Shown here piece by piece: positions 33,235 to 41,335 of a stretch of DNA of 64,000 bases. A program made the position numbers and the translations under genes. The notes under the pieces are model-generated. The model saw nothing but the letters and a program-made list of their open reading frames with translations, was not told the DNA's origin and ran no database searches. Within the stretch, counting starts at the first letter, position 1; the number at the start of each line of letters is the position of its first letter. The DNA is taken from the NCBI RefSeq assembly GCF_052180255.1, contig NZ_CP197466.1:62001-126000 (forward strand). Reading direction: 5' to 3'. This stretch comes from Paenibacillus_AM sp052180255 (lineage in GTDB: Bacteria; Bacillota; Bacilli; Paenibacillales; NBRC-103111).

Positions 33235-34581
33235 ATGAGCAAAATTATCGTCCGCGGTGGTCGAAAAATAACAGGAAGCGTAAAGGTAAACGGTGCGAAA
33301 AATGCTGTTCTGCCTATTATTGCGGCTTCCTTGTTAGCTGCGGAGGGAGAAAGCGTCATTCAAGAGGCGCCCCCGCTTCATGATGTCATCACCATTATCC
33401 AAGTCTTAGGTGACTTGGGAATTGCAACCGAATATCACCAAGAAACAATTCGCGTTAATGCGACACATATAGCCACTTGCGAAGCATCTTATGAGTTGAT
33501 TCGTAAAATGAGGGCTTCTTTTCTTGTAATGGGACCACTATTGGCCCGCATGGGCAGAGCGAAGATCTCACTTCCAGGCGGATGTGCGATCGGGACTCGT
33601 CCAATTGATCAGCATTTAAAAGGTTTTGAAGCGATGGGTGCTGAGATTGAGCTGGGTCAAGGTTATATCGAAGCAAGAGCAAATGGACGGTTAAAGGGTG
33701 CCAAAATATATCTCGATGTCGCTAGTGTTGGCGCGACAGAGAACATTATGATGGCAGCTACTTTGGCTGAAGGCACAACCATTATCGAAAACGCAGCGAT
33801 GGAGCCAGAAATCGTAGATCTTGCAAACTATTTGAATGCGATGGGTGCGGTGGTACGCGGAGCAGGTACAGGTGTAATACGGATTGAAGGCGTGGAGCAA
33901 TTACGCGGTGTGGTACATTCCGTCATTCCAGATCGGATTGAAGCAGGAACGTACATGATTGCTGCGGCAATTACAGGTGGAGATGTCTATGTTGAGGGAG
34001 CAATCGGCGATCATCTTCGTCCAGTGATTTCGAAATTACAAGAAGTTGGTGTACATGTGGATGAAGATGAGAACGGCATTCGTGTTCGTTCGAATGGATC
34101 ACTTCGCTCTGTCGATGTGAAGACACTTCCTTATCCAGGTTTCCCAACAGATATGCAATCTCAGATGATGGCATTACTGCTTGTATGCGATGGTACGGGT
34201 CTTGTTACAGAGACTGTATTCGAGAATCGATTCATGCATGTAGCTGAATTTAAGAAAATGAACGGTCAAATCAAGGTGGATGGTCGTACTGCCATCGTAA
34301 GTGGCGGTTCGCGCCTAGTCGGCGCGAAAGTAAGTGCGACTGACCTTCGTGCAGGAGCAGCACTGATCTTAGCAGGTCTCGTTGCAGAAGGTGAGACGGA
34401 GATTACGGAGATCTATCATATTGATCGCGGTTATGTGAATATCACCGACCGTCTAAGCGAGCTCGGTGCCGATATTTCGCGCGTGGAGCCTGCTGCGCTG
34501 CAGCAGGAGCTGCAGCCTGAGGCTGTGCCAGCGCGCGTAAGTGATGTGGGCGTGCTAGCCGCGCAGCCCACATGGGCATAG
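33235..34581 (+). CDS. murA: UDP-N-acetylglucosamine 1-carboxyvinyltransferase
   Basis: The first committed step of peptidoglycan synthesis: transfer of enolpyruvate from PEP to UDP-GlcNAc. The 448-residue protein has K22-N23 in NGAKNAVLP and the active-site C117 in PGGCAIGTRPIDQH, the cysteine attacked by fosfomycin. The last 30 residues (after SELGADISRVEP) are an Ala/Gln/Val-rich extension beyond the normal end, coded by a GC-rich stretch with hairpins. It corresponds to murAA of Bacillus by position. Confidence 0.97.
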   Translation: MSKIIVRGGRKITGSVKVNGAKNAVLPIIAASLLAAEGESVIQEAPPLHDVITIIQVLGDLGIATEYHQETIRVNATHIATCEASYELIRKMRASFLVMGPLLARMGRAKISLPGGCAIGTRPIDQHLKGFEAMGAEIELGQGYIEARANGRLKGAKIYLDVASVGATENIMMAATLAEGTTIIENAAMEPEIVDLANYLNAMGAVVRGAGTGVIRIEGVEQLRGVVHSVIPDRIEAGTYMIAAAITGGDVYVEGAIGDHLRPVISKLQEVGVHVDEDENGIRVRSNGSLRSVDVKTLPYPGFPTDMQSQMMALLLVCDGTGLVTETVFENRFMHVAEFKKMNGQIKVDGRTAIVSGGSRLVGAKVSATDLRAGAALILAGLVAEGETEITEIYHIDRGYVNITDRLSELGADISRVEPAALQQELQPEAVPARVSDVGVLAAQPTWA

Positions 34582-34676
34582 TCCCGTGTGCGCATCAAGC
34601 GCCACGACTGGTCTGACGTGCGTAGGCGTAGCCACACGCACGAACATCATACCGGCGCGTATCTAACATTCGCGCC
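34489..34676. repeat. Inverted repeats at the GC-rich 3' end of murA and beyond
   Basis: CCTGCTGC/GCAGCAGG with a 3-nt loop (34489-34507) is followed by TGTGGGC/GCCCACA (about 34543-34571) and, after the stop, CGGCGCG/CGCGCCG (34653-34676). The patch crosses the stop codon, so the process that makes it is not confined to coding DNA. Confidence 0.65.
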
Positions 34677-34680
34677 GAAC

Positions 34681-34720
34681 AGAAAAGGGTTCCTCACTTC
34701 ATTGTGAGGGACCCTTTTCT
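34681..34720. terminator. Probable terminator after murA
   Basis: AGAAAAGGGT and ACCCTTTTCT, with inner TCCTCAC/GTGAGGG, form a long stem and 6-nt loop. The following T content is modest. The 316-bp murA-spoIID gap otherwise holds the GC-rich hairpins and the putative spoIID promoter. Confidence 0.7.
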
Positions 34721-34801
34721 GCTTTATTGCTTGGCAGCGCATATAACCCTTGTAGCTGCCAACTATCATCTTCGCGCCTATCACCTGAGGCTAATTCAAG
34801 T

Positions 34802-34829
34802 TCTATTCTAGCATCTCTGTTCATACGTA
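34802..34829 (+). promoter_or_regulatory. Possible sigma-E promoter for spoIID
   Basis: TCTATTC (34802-34808), 13 bp, then CATACGTA (34822-34829) resembles the sigma-E pattern KMATATT-N13/14-CATACAnT. spoIID is sigma-E-dependent in B. subtilis. Confidence 0.4.
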
Positions 34830-34897
34830 TTACTAATCTTGTTTTTATCAGAAGAGACGCAGATTAGATGAACTAGGATACGAAGGAGAGAACGCAG

Positions 34898-36163
34898 ATG
34901 TCGAGCATACATAGACAAGCCCCACAATCGGAAGAGCAGCCTCTAACTAACCGAGTCAAGCAGGTTACCCACCGACCTACCATCCATTTTCAAACCAAAG
35001 ACCAACCCTATCAAGCAGAAAAAGCCTATCCTACGACTAGAGTCCCTTTTCGCCGTAAATCTACTTCATCACGCTGGTTCAAGAACCACTCCCAAAGTCG
35101 TCTAAACAAAGGATTATGGGCACTGCTTGTCTTAATCTTTTTCTTTTTTGTCATTCTCGTCATTCCGAGTTTTCTCGCTCACCGCACAGTTCCTTCCAAT
35201 AAACAAACAATTGGGCAAAATCCACCTGTAGGAGACAAGCCTGATATGCCTCAAGTGAATCCTGACAATGCCGTGCCAGTAGCCGGTGAGAGTCAAGGTA
35301 TCATGATTCCTGTCTATTTAACAAAGCAAAAAGAGATTGAAACGGTCACACTCGAAGATTATGTTCGTGGGGTCGTGGCGGCAGAGATGCCACTCGAATA
35401 TGAAATGGAAGCCCTCAAAGCGCAAGCTCTTGCTGCACGTACCTATATCATCAGACGAATGGCAGAGCATGATCGCACACAAGTTCCAGTGCCTGAAGCA
35501 CTGGTTACCGATACGACTACCCATCAAGTCTATTACAATCGAGCGCAGTTAGAGTCGATACTCGGAGATGGGGGCAGCGCGGCTAGTAAATCGAGGATCG
35601 ATAAACTGAATCAAGCCGTAAACGAAACCAAGGATCAGATTCTGACCTATGATGGAAAACCGATTAATGCGACCTTCTTCTCTACGAGCGGTGGATATAC
35701 CGAGAATTCAGAGGATGTATGGCCATTTGCCTCTCCTTACTTAAGAAGCGTCATGTCACCTTGGGATGCAACCTCACCTCGCTATAAGGAGGTCATTACA
35801 CTCTCTACTACAGAAGCAGCGCGCAAACTTGGAGTCAAGACGATATCTACCTCTGATTCTAGCCGTAATGGTATACGTATAATAGAACGCACAGCGGGTC
35901 ATCGCATCAAGACGATCACGATCGGCGGCAAGATTTTTACAGGTTCCGAGGTCAGAGCGAAGCTAGGTCTTAAATCGGCGCAGTTCGATTGGCAGTTCAA
36001 AGGCAACTCGCTACTTCTGACGACTTATGGTTATGGGCACGGTGTCGGCATGAGCCAGTGGGGAGCCAATGAAATGGCGAAGAAAGGTCAATCTGCTAGC
36101 GATATCGTCCGCTATTACTATCAGGGCATTGCGATAACGAAAGCTTCAAACATACTAAACTAA
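34898..36163 (+). CDS. spoIID: Stage II sporulation protein D
   Basis: A mother-cell lytic transglycosylase that, with SpoIIM and SpoIIP, drives engulfment. In 421 residues there is a polar cytoplasmic N-terminus of about 70 residues, a membrane helix (about 72-94), a linker and the SpoIID domain. The catalytic Glu is in GVVAAEMPLEYEMEALKAQ, followed by AARTYIIRR; STSGGYTENSEDVW and GYGHGVGMSQWGA are also diagnostic. The N-terminal cytoplasmic part is much longer than in B. subtilis SpoIID, which starts almost at the helix. The ATG at 34898 follows GAAGGAGAG. Confidence 0.95.
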   Translation: MSSIHRQAPQSEEQPLTNRVKQVTHRPTIHFQTKDQPYQAEKAYPTTRVPFRRKSTSSRWFKNHSQSRLNKGLWALLVLIFFFFVILVIPSFLAHRTVPSNKQTIGQNPPVGDKPDMPQVNPDNAVPVAGESQGIMIPVYLTKQKEIETVTLEDYVRGVVAAEMPLEYEMEALKAQALAARTYIIRRMAEHDRTQVPVPEALVTDTTTHQVYYNRAQLESILGDGGSAASKSRIDKLNQAVNETKDQILTYDGKPINATFFSTSGGYTENSEDVWPFASPYLRSVMSPWDATSPRYKEVITLSTTEAARKLGVKTISTSDSSRNGIRIIERTAGHRIKTITIGGKIFTGSEVRAKLGLKSAQFDWQFKGNSLLLTTYGYGHGVGMSQWGANEMAKKGQSASDIVRYYYQGIAITKASNILN

Positions 36164-36202
36164 CGAACATCTAAATTTTTTATATAAAAATAGTAAAAGC
36201 AC

Positions 36203-36231
36203 GTATAAAACTTTTTCACCTGTCAACAATG
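36203..36231 (+). promoter_or_regulatory. Possible sigma-F promoter for spoIIQ
   Basis: GTATA (36203-36207), 14 bp, then GTCAACAATG (36222-36231) fits GYATA-N15-GGnnAnAMTR with one mismatch in the -10. The predicted start would fall at the ribosome site, giving an almost leaderless message, so the match is uncertain. Confidence 0.35.
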
Positions 36232-36244
36232 GTTGATGAGGTGA
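36216..36244 (+). promoter_or_regulatory. Hairpin covering the spoIIQ ribosome binding site
   Basis: TCACCT (36216-36221) pairs with AGGTGA (36239-36244) and TCAAC with GTTGA inside it. The 3' arm contains the GAGGTGA ribosome site of spoIIQ, so on a long transcript from upstream the site would be hidden. Confidence 0.45.
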
Positions 36245-36251
36245 TAATTAT

Positions 36252-36980
36252 ATGAGTGATCAAAAACAAGGCTTTGACAACAAATCAAATGCTCCAAAAA
36301 CGAATCCTGGAGCAGAGCAATCAGCAATGAAGAGATTTTTTGCTAAAAAATGGGTGTTTCCAGTCATCTATGTAGCAGCAGCGGCAATTATCTTAACCTT
36401 AACAACATGGCTCTATCAAAATGCTGCTAGTAAGAATGTAAACGAAGCTGTCTCTCAATCCGAGCAAGTGTCCAAAGGTGATCCAGGTAATGGAGCAGTC
36501 GCTGCGAATGGCCCTCAGGAGAACATGAAGTGGCCGGTGAAAGACAAGAATGATGTAGACGTCGTGCTCAAGTTCTACGATCGGAATTCAAGCTCTGAAG
36601 CAAAAGCACAATCCACCATTGAGTATGCAGATACATTCGTGCCGAACACAGGACTTGCGCTTGCGCGTAAAGACAAAGCAACGTTTGATGTCCTTGCAGC
36701 AATGAGCGGTAAAGTATCCGCGGTAGCTACCGATCCTGTCGTGGGAAACTTGGTTGAGATTACACATGCGGATGGAAAAGTAACGGTATACCAAAGCTTA
36801 TCTGACGTAAAAGTGCAAAAAGGTCAAGATGTGAAGCAGGGCGATGTGATCGCCAAAGCTGGACGAAATGATCTGGAAAAAGCACAAGATGTGCATCTCC
36901 ACTTTGAAGTTCGTCAAGCAGCTTCTGGGACAGTTTTGAATCCGGAAAACCTTTTGACGCAAAAAGAAGAGAAAAAATAA
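36252..36980 (+). CDS. spoIIQ: SpoIIQ-like M23-fold sporulation protein
   Basis: In Bacillus, SpoIIQ is made in the forespore and binds SpoIIIAH across the septum to build the engulfment zipper and feeding-tube channel. The 242-residue protein has a cytoplasmic tail (1-31), one membrane helix (about 34-55) and a LytM/M23 domain (about 92-235). The HxH pair is kept (H215 and H217 in VHLHFEV). The first zinc ligands are lost: N132 and A136 stand in PNTGLALA where active enzymes have HxGxD. A non-enzymatic structural role is therefore likely, as in B. subtilis. Position between spoIID and spoIIID supports the name. Confidence 0.88.
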   Translation: MSDQKQGFDNKSNAPKTNPGAEQSAMKRFFAKKWVFPVIYVAAAAIILTLTTWLYQNAASKNVNEAVSQSEQVSKGDPGNGAVAANGPQENMKWPVKDKNDVDVVLKFYDRNSSSEAKAQSTIEYADTFVPNTGLALARKDKATFDVLAAMSGKVSAVATDPVVGNLVEITHADGKVTVYQSLSDVKVQKGQDVKQGDVIAKAGRNDLEKAQDVHLHFEVRQAASGTVLNPENLLTQKEEKK

Positions 36981-37001
36981 ACAAGTTAGCTGATAACCAA
37001 G

Positions 37002-37034
37002 AAGCGTATGGCCTAGAGCTGTACGCTCTTTTTG
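37002..37034 (+). terminator. Intrinsic terminator after spoIIQ
   Basis: AGCGTA and TACGCT form the stem, followed by CTTTTTG. Confidence 0.75.
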
Positions 37035-37099
37035 TGTTTAAACGGCAGTCTTTTTCAAAATATTTGTACACAAATGGGCTTGTCAGGCTTGGTCACAAA

Positions 37100-37127
37100 G
37101 AATATTAGCCCTTGCCCCTCATATAAT
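37100..37127 (+). promoter_or_regulatory. Sigma-E promoter for spoIIID
   Basis: GAATATT (37100-37106), 13 bp, CATATAAT (37120-37127) is a good sigma-E match 34 bp before the start codon. A CTTGTCA word at 37079-37085 is the complement of a SpoIIID-type TGACAAG half-site, which would fit autoregulation. Confidence 0.6.
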
Positions 37128-37161
37128 GTACCAATCTAACTTGAGCAGGGAGGCGAGAGGC

Positions 37162-37452
37162 GTGCACGATTACATCAAAGAGCGGACGATCAAAATCGGA
37201 ACTTGTATCGTGGAAACAAAAAATACGGTTCGAACGATCGCGAAGGAATTTGGGGTTTCTAAAAGTACGGTGCACAAGGATTTGACAGAACGACTTCCAG
37301 AAATTAATCCTGATCTAGCTAACCAAGTTAAACATATTCTGGAGTATCACAAATCCATTCGTCATTTAAGAGGAGGCGAAGCTACTAAAATTAAATACCG
37401 TAAATCGACCCATCCCAAGCAATCGGAACCGCTAATTCCGGTCAAGTCCTAA
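37162..37452 (+). CDS. spoIIID: Sporulation transcriptional regulator SpoIIID
   Basis: A mother-cell DNA-binding protein that represses and activates many sigma-E genes and promotes sigK expression. The 96-residue protein is almost collinear with the B. subtilis protein: MHDYIKERTIKIG at the start, the helix-turn-helix TVRTIAKEFGVSKSTVHKDL (about 22-41), LPEINPDLANQVK, and the basic C-terminal RHLRGGEATKIKYRK. I chose the GTG at 37162 because it gives the conserved N-terminus and has GGGAGGCGAG upstream; the upstream ATG adds 12 foreign residues. Confidence 0.97.
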   Translation: MHDYIKERTIKIGTCIVETKNTVRTIAKEFGVSKSTVHKDLTERLPEINPDLANQVKHILEYHKSIRHLRGGEATKIKYRKSTHPKQSEPLIPVKS

Positions 37453-37622
37453 GTGCGTTATAGCGTCCTCCCAAATTTGTTGTAAGTTGTCGAGATTCGT
37501 CAAGAAAAAAAAGAATATACTGTGTTTTTTTAACGAATATAGTTTATAATTATTAGAGATAATCGCAAATAGATGCCGATTCTTTTTTGGACGGACGGAA
37601 ATTTTAGGGAGGCTAAGTTTAG

Positions 37623-38621
37623 ATGTTTAGTAAAGATATAGGAATTGACCTGGGAACGGCCAATGTGCTGATTCACGTAAAGGGGCACGGCGTAGTTCTG
37701 GATGAACCTTCTGTAGTCGCTATTGAGAGCGAATCTAAGAGGGTTCTTGCTGTTGGAGAAGAAGCTAGACGCATGGTGGGTCGTACACCTGGCAACATTA
37801 TCGCGATCAGACCACTCCGAGACGGCGTTATTGCAGATTTTGATGTGACGGAAGCGATGCTGAAGTATTTTATTCAAAAAGTAGGCGGTAAGAACTGGTA
37901 CTCATCTCCTCGTGTTCTTATTTGTGCACCAACGAATATCACATCTGTGGAACAAAAAGCAATTCGTGAAGCTGCTGAACACTGCGGAGCGAAGGAAGTA
38001 TTCATGGAAGAAGAGCCGAAAGCCGCAGCAATCGGAGCCGGAATGGATATTTATCAACCAAGTGGTAACATGGTCGTGGATATTGGTGGAGGCACAACAG
38101 ATATCGCCGTTCTATCAATGGGTGATATCGTAACCTCCTCTTCTGTCAAAATTGCAGGGGACAAGTTCGATTCTGCAATCTCGAAATACATAAAAAATAA
38201 ATATAAGCTATTAATTGGCGAGCGAACTGCCGAAGATATAAAGGTGAACATAGGAACTGTTTATCTGAACGGTCAACGTGCGGAGATGGATATTCGCGGA
38301 CGTGATATGGTTTCTGGCTTGCCACTGACAATTACGATTCATTCAGGTGAAGTGCAAGAAGCGCTATGGGATTCCGTTTCATCTATTGTAACGGCTGCCA
38401 AAAGTGTGCTGGAACGCACGCCGCCTGAACTATCTGCAGATATTATCGACCGTGGTGTGATCTTAACAGGTGGCGGCGCGATGCTGCATGGACTTGATCA
38501 ATTGCTCGCTGATGAATTGAAAGTGCCAGTCTTGATCGCAGAAGATCCAATGCATTGCGTAGTAAAAGGGACAGGAATTATGCTCGATAATTTGGACAAG
38601 GTGTCGAAACGCAAGTTTTAA
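37623..38621 (+). CDS. mbl: Rod-shape protein Mbl (MreB-like actin)
   Basis: Membrane-associated filaments that guide cell elongation. The 332-residue protein has the actin-fold motifs DIGIDLGTANVLIHVKG (phosphate 1), VVDIGGGTTDIAVLS (phosphate 2) and GVILTGGGAMLHGLD (adenosine). Position after spoIIID and before flhO identifies it as Mbl rather than MreB or MreBH. The ATG at 37623 follows AGGGAGGCTAAG. A TATAAT at 37545-37550 may serve as its -10. Confidence 0.96.
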   Translation: MFSKDIGIDLGTANVLIHVKGHGVVLDEPSVVAIESESKRVLAVGEEARRMVGRTPGNIIAIRPLRDGVIADFDVTEAMLKYFIQKVGGKNWYSSPRVLICAPTNITSVEQKAIREAAEHCGAKEVFMEEEPKAAAIGAGMDIYQPSGNMVVDIGGGTTDIAVLSMGDIVTSSSVKIAGDKFDSAISKYIKNKYKLLIGERTAEDIKVNIGTVYLNGQRAEMDIRGRDMVSGLPLTITIHSGEVQEALWDSVSSIVTAAKSVLERTPPELSADIIDRGVILTGGGAMLHGLDQLLADELKVPVLIAEDPMHCVVKGTGIMLDNLDKVSKRKF

Positions 38622-38659
38622 TGTAAAGGCACTTTGCTCCTTCGTAGAGGGGGGTTTTG

Positions 38660-39562
38660 ATGTTAAGGGGATTGTACACCGCAGCAGGTGGCATGATTAC
38701 ACAGCAGCGTAAACATGATACAGTGACGAACAACATTGCGAACATAAATACACCTGGCTTTAAACAAGGCATTTCGTTAGCACGCTCTTTTCCAGAGGCA
38801 CTCGTAACCGCTATGGGGACCGACGCTTCTGCATCAGGCAGACCCAATGGCCAAATAGGTCGACTAACAACGGGTATATTTGCTGAAGAGAACGTTTCGA
38901 TCTATGGGCAGGGTGATTTGCAAGAGACGAACAATACATATGACTTTGCTCTGCGGTCGAACATTCAAGTTCCCGGAATGAGATTTGATGCTACGGGCAA
39001 ATCCTTGGATGATAACGGCACTGTAACTTTTCAGCCGCACGCTTTTTTTACAATGGTTAATGAGAATGGCGAACGCCGTTACTCGCTCAATGGGAAGTTC
39101 ACAGTGAATGAGGCAGGAGAGCTTATCAATTCGAACGGAAATCGCCTCATTGATCAAGCTGGAGCACCTATTGTACTTAAGGATGCGAACGATGAACCTC
39201 TTCGTGACTTCAAGGTAACAGATAAAGGTATTTTCGTAGATAAAGAGGGACAGCCTCTTGCGGATGCGAATGGAGATCCTCTTAAACTTATGATTACGAA
39301 AGCGGAGAATCCGAATCTACTCCTTCGTGAGGGAAATGGATTATACGCCATTCGATCAGAGGATGAGGCAACTCTTACACCGTTATTGGACACGGATGCA
39401 GCTGAGGTGCGTCAGGGGTATATTGAACGCTCCAATGTGGATCCGACTCAATCCATGGTTGACATGATGACGGCACAAAGAGCATACGAAGCGAATCAGA
39501 AAGTCATTCAATTCTACGATCGAAGCTTAGAAAAAGCTGTGAATGAGATCGGACGGATTTAA
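38660..39562 (+). CDS. flhO: Flagellar basal-body rod protein FlhO
   Basis: A 300-residue FlgG/FlgF-family rod protein. The N-terminus MLRGLYTAAGGMITQQRKHDTVTNNIANINTPGFKQ-type block is the rod-protein signature (only the ends are quoted: MLRGLYTAAGG and NIANINTPGFK). The C-terminus ends with SNVDPTQSMVDMMTAQRAYEAN and KAVNEIGRI. In the middle are FAEENVSIYGQGDL and NGKFTVNEAGEL. The ATG at 38660 has GAGGGGGG upstream; the adjacent TTG is less likely. The pair flhO-flhP after mbl matches Bacillus. Confidence 0.93.
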   Translation: MLRGLYTAAGGMITQQRKHDTVTNNIANINTPGFKQGISLARSFPEALVTAMGTDASASGRPNGQIGRLTTGIFAEENVSIYGQGDLQETNNTYDFALRSNIQVPGMRFDATGKSLDDNGTVTFQPHAFFTMVNENGERRYSLNGKFTVNEAGELINSNGNRLIDQAGAPIVLKDANDEPLRDFKVTDKGIFVDKEGQPLADANGDPLKLMITKAENPNLLLREGNGLYAIRSEDEATLTPLLDTDAAEVRQGYIERSNVDPTQSMVDMMTAQRAYEANQKVIQFYDRSLEKAVNEIGRI

Positions 39563-39576
39563 CAGGAGGAGCGACT

Positions 39577-40434
39577 ATGAATCATTCAATAATTAGTTCG
39601 TCCGTTTCACTGCAAGGTTTGCAGCAAAAACTGGACATCCTGGCAGGCAATATGGCCAATGCGAATACGACGGGCTATAAGAAGACGCAAGCGTCTTTTG
39701 AGGATGTACTCACAAAGGTGAAGTCGCAGCCAGAAGATTTCCGTCAGCCAGGCCGGATGACTCCGCTAGGACTTAATCAAGGCTTTGGTGCTAGACTTGT
39801 GAATATGCACAAAGATATGACACAAGGCTCGATTCAGCCATCAGATGGCCCGCTAGACTTCGCTGTGGAAGGTAATGGCATGTTTGAAGTTGGTATTCAG
39901 ACGGTTGATGCAAATGGTAACCCTTCTGTGAAGTCTGCATGGACGAAGAACGGTTCTTTTGCAATTACGATGAATCAAAATCGCGAAGAAGTTCTGACAA
40001 CCAAAGAAGGCTATGCGGTTTACAATACAGATGGCGATCCCATTATTATACCGACGAATCATCGGGTTCAGGTAGATGCGAACGGCCATATGCTTGCTTA
40101 TGATAAAGCAGACGCGGGAGCTCCTCCGGTTGATTTGGGGCAAATGCGAATTGTACGCGCCGTTCGACCGCAGTTATTGCGAGGACTTGGCGACAATATG
40201 TATGAACTGCCTGCAGGTGTGGATCGTAATCAAGTATTAAGTGACCTAGCTAATGAAAATCCTTTAAATGGGGACCCAATTCGTGTGATGCAAGGTTTCT
40301 TGGAGCATTCCAATGTGAATTTAACAGATGAAATGTCTGAACTGATTATGGTTCAGCGTGCTTTTCAGCTTAATTCACGAGCAATTACTTCCTCGGATAC
40401 GATGATGGGCTTGGCGAATAATCTACGTGGTTAA
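39577..40434 (+). CDS. flhP: Flagellar basal-body rod protein FlhP
   Basis: A 285-residue FlgG-like hook-basal body protein, paralogous to the preceding gene. It has SLQGLQQKLDILAGNMANANTTGYKK at the N-terminus (LAGNMANANTTGYKK is diagnostic), PLDFAVEGNGMFEV centrally, and the C-terminal SNVNLTDEMSELIMVQRAFQLNSRAI block. The ATG at 39577 has CAGGAGGAG upstream, 14 bp after flhO. It overlaps the next small gene by 8 bp. Confidence 0.93.
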   Translation: MNHSIISSSVSLQGLQQKLDILAGNMANANTTGYKKTQASFEDVLTKVKSQPEDFRQPGRMTPLGLNQGFGARLVNMHKDMTQGSIQPSDGPLDFAVEGNGMFEVGIQTVDANGNPSVKSAWTKNGSFAITMNQNREEVLTTKEGYAVYNTDGDPIIIPTNHRVQVDANGHMLAYDKADAGAPPVDLGQMRIVRAVRPQLLRGLGDNMYELPAGVDRNQVLSDLANENPLNGDPIRVMQGFLEHSNVNLTDEMSELIMVQRAFQLNSRAITSSDTMMGLANNLRG

Positions 40435-40687
40435 ATCAATGGAACCTATGGTAACCGATAATCCAGATGCAGCTGCTGATCGGATGAAGAAGCCAAGTAA
40501 ACCGAAGAAAAAATGGCAGAAGGTCACGCTGACCATTTTAAAATATATACGCGTCCCTGCTCTTTTCATCGTGCTGGCATGTGTCGGCTTGTGGGTCGGT
40601 TATGTGAAGCTTGGTAAACAGCCGATGGGCGATATGATGCACTGGAGTACATGGAAGCATTTATTCGATCTTATTTTTGCAGATTAA
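40427..40687 (+). CDS. EpuA-like single-pass membrane protein
   Basis: An 86-residue protein: a Lys-rich cytoplasmic segment (KKPSKPKKKWQK, about 20-31), one membrane helix (about 40-61) and a short external tail GYVKLGKQPMGDMMHWSTWKHLFDLIF (from G62). This fits the EpuA/PF11772 family, commonly labelled 'DNA-directed RNA polymerase subunit beta' in databases without being a polymerase subunit. The start is uncertain: GTG at 40427 overlaps flhP, and an in-frame ATG at 40439 lies just after its stop; neither has a clear ribosome site, so coupling to flhP is likely. Confidence 0.75.
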   Translation: MVKSMEPMVTDNPDAAADRMKKPSKPKKKWQKVTLTILKYIRVPALFIVLACVGLWVGYVKLGKQPMGDMMHWSTWKHLFDLIFAD

Positions 40688-40720
40688 ATCACTTATAGCC
40701 TTTGGCATTTCAATCTGGAA

Positions 40721-40747
40721 GCTCCCGCAAGGGAGTTTTATTTTTGT
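40721..40747 (+). terminator. Intrinsic terminator after the EpuA-like gene
   Basis: CTCCC-GCAA-GGGAG stem and tetraloop, then TTTTATTTTTG. Confidence 0.8.
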
Positions 40748-40801
40748 TTCAGGAAATGTATAATGAATGAAACTAGTAACATGGCAAGGGAGAGGGACTT
40801 T

Positions 40802-41314
40802 TTGAATGTACCGAATTTGCTTACAATAAGCAGGTTTGTCCTCATTCCCGTTTTCCTGTTCTGTTTTTTTCTGGGGTATTTGAAGACATCTTTTGTTATA
40901 CTCGCACTCGCCGGACTGACAGATGTGGCAGACGGTTATTATGCAAGGACACATAAACAAATTACGCCGATGGGCACGATGCTGGATCCCTTGGCTGACA
41001 AAACAATGATGCTTGCCGTTGTTATTTCACTTTTATTATCGGGAATGATTCCTTGGCAAGCCGCACTCGTAATGTTTATTCGGGATGCGGGGATGATCTT
41101 GGGATCTGCATATTTTTATTTTCGAGGAAAGAAGACAGTCCCGGCTAATGCATTTGGTAAATGGACGACAGTCCTTTATTATTTAGGCATTTTCTTTATC
41201 TTTTTTCAATTTTCGTTCGCTATTGTGTATTTATGGTGTGTGATTGTGTTTTCTTTTGTGACTTCGCTCATCTATGTAGGGCAATTTACGATGCTGAATC
41301 GAAGTCGTACATAA
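40802..41314 (+). CDS. CDP-alcohol phosphatidyltransferase (PgsA-like)
   Basis: A membrane phospholipid synthase that transfers a phosphatidyl group from CDP-diacylglycerol to an alcohol. The complete signature D-G-x2-A-R-x8-G-x3-D-x3-D is present: D44-G45, A48-R49, G58, D62 and D66. There are four to five further helices, for 170 residues in all. The start is reassigned to TTG 40802 (MNVPNLLTISR), which has GGGAGAGGG five bases upstream. The ATG at 40763 lies within a likely TATAAT -10 element (40759-40764). Glycerol-3-phosphate is the likely acceptor, but cardiolipin or other CDP-OH-P roles cannot be excluded. Confidence 0.85.
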   Translation: MNVPNLLTISRFVLIPVFLFCFFLGYLKTSFVILALAGLTDVADGYYARTHKQITPMGTMLDPLADKTMMLAVVISLLLSGMIPWQAALVMFIRDAGMILGSAYFYFRGKKTVPANAFGKWTTVLYYLGIFFIFFQFSFAIVYLWCVIVFSFVTSLIYVGQFTMLNRSRT

Positions 41315-41335
41315 GTAATTTGGAGGGAGCTTTAA

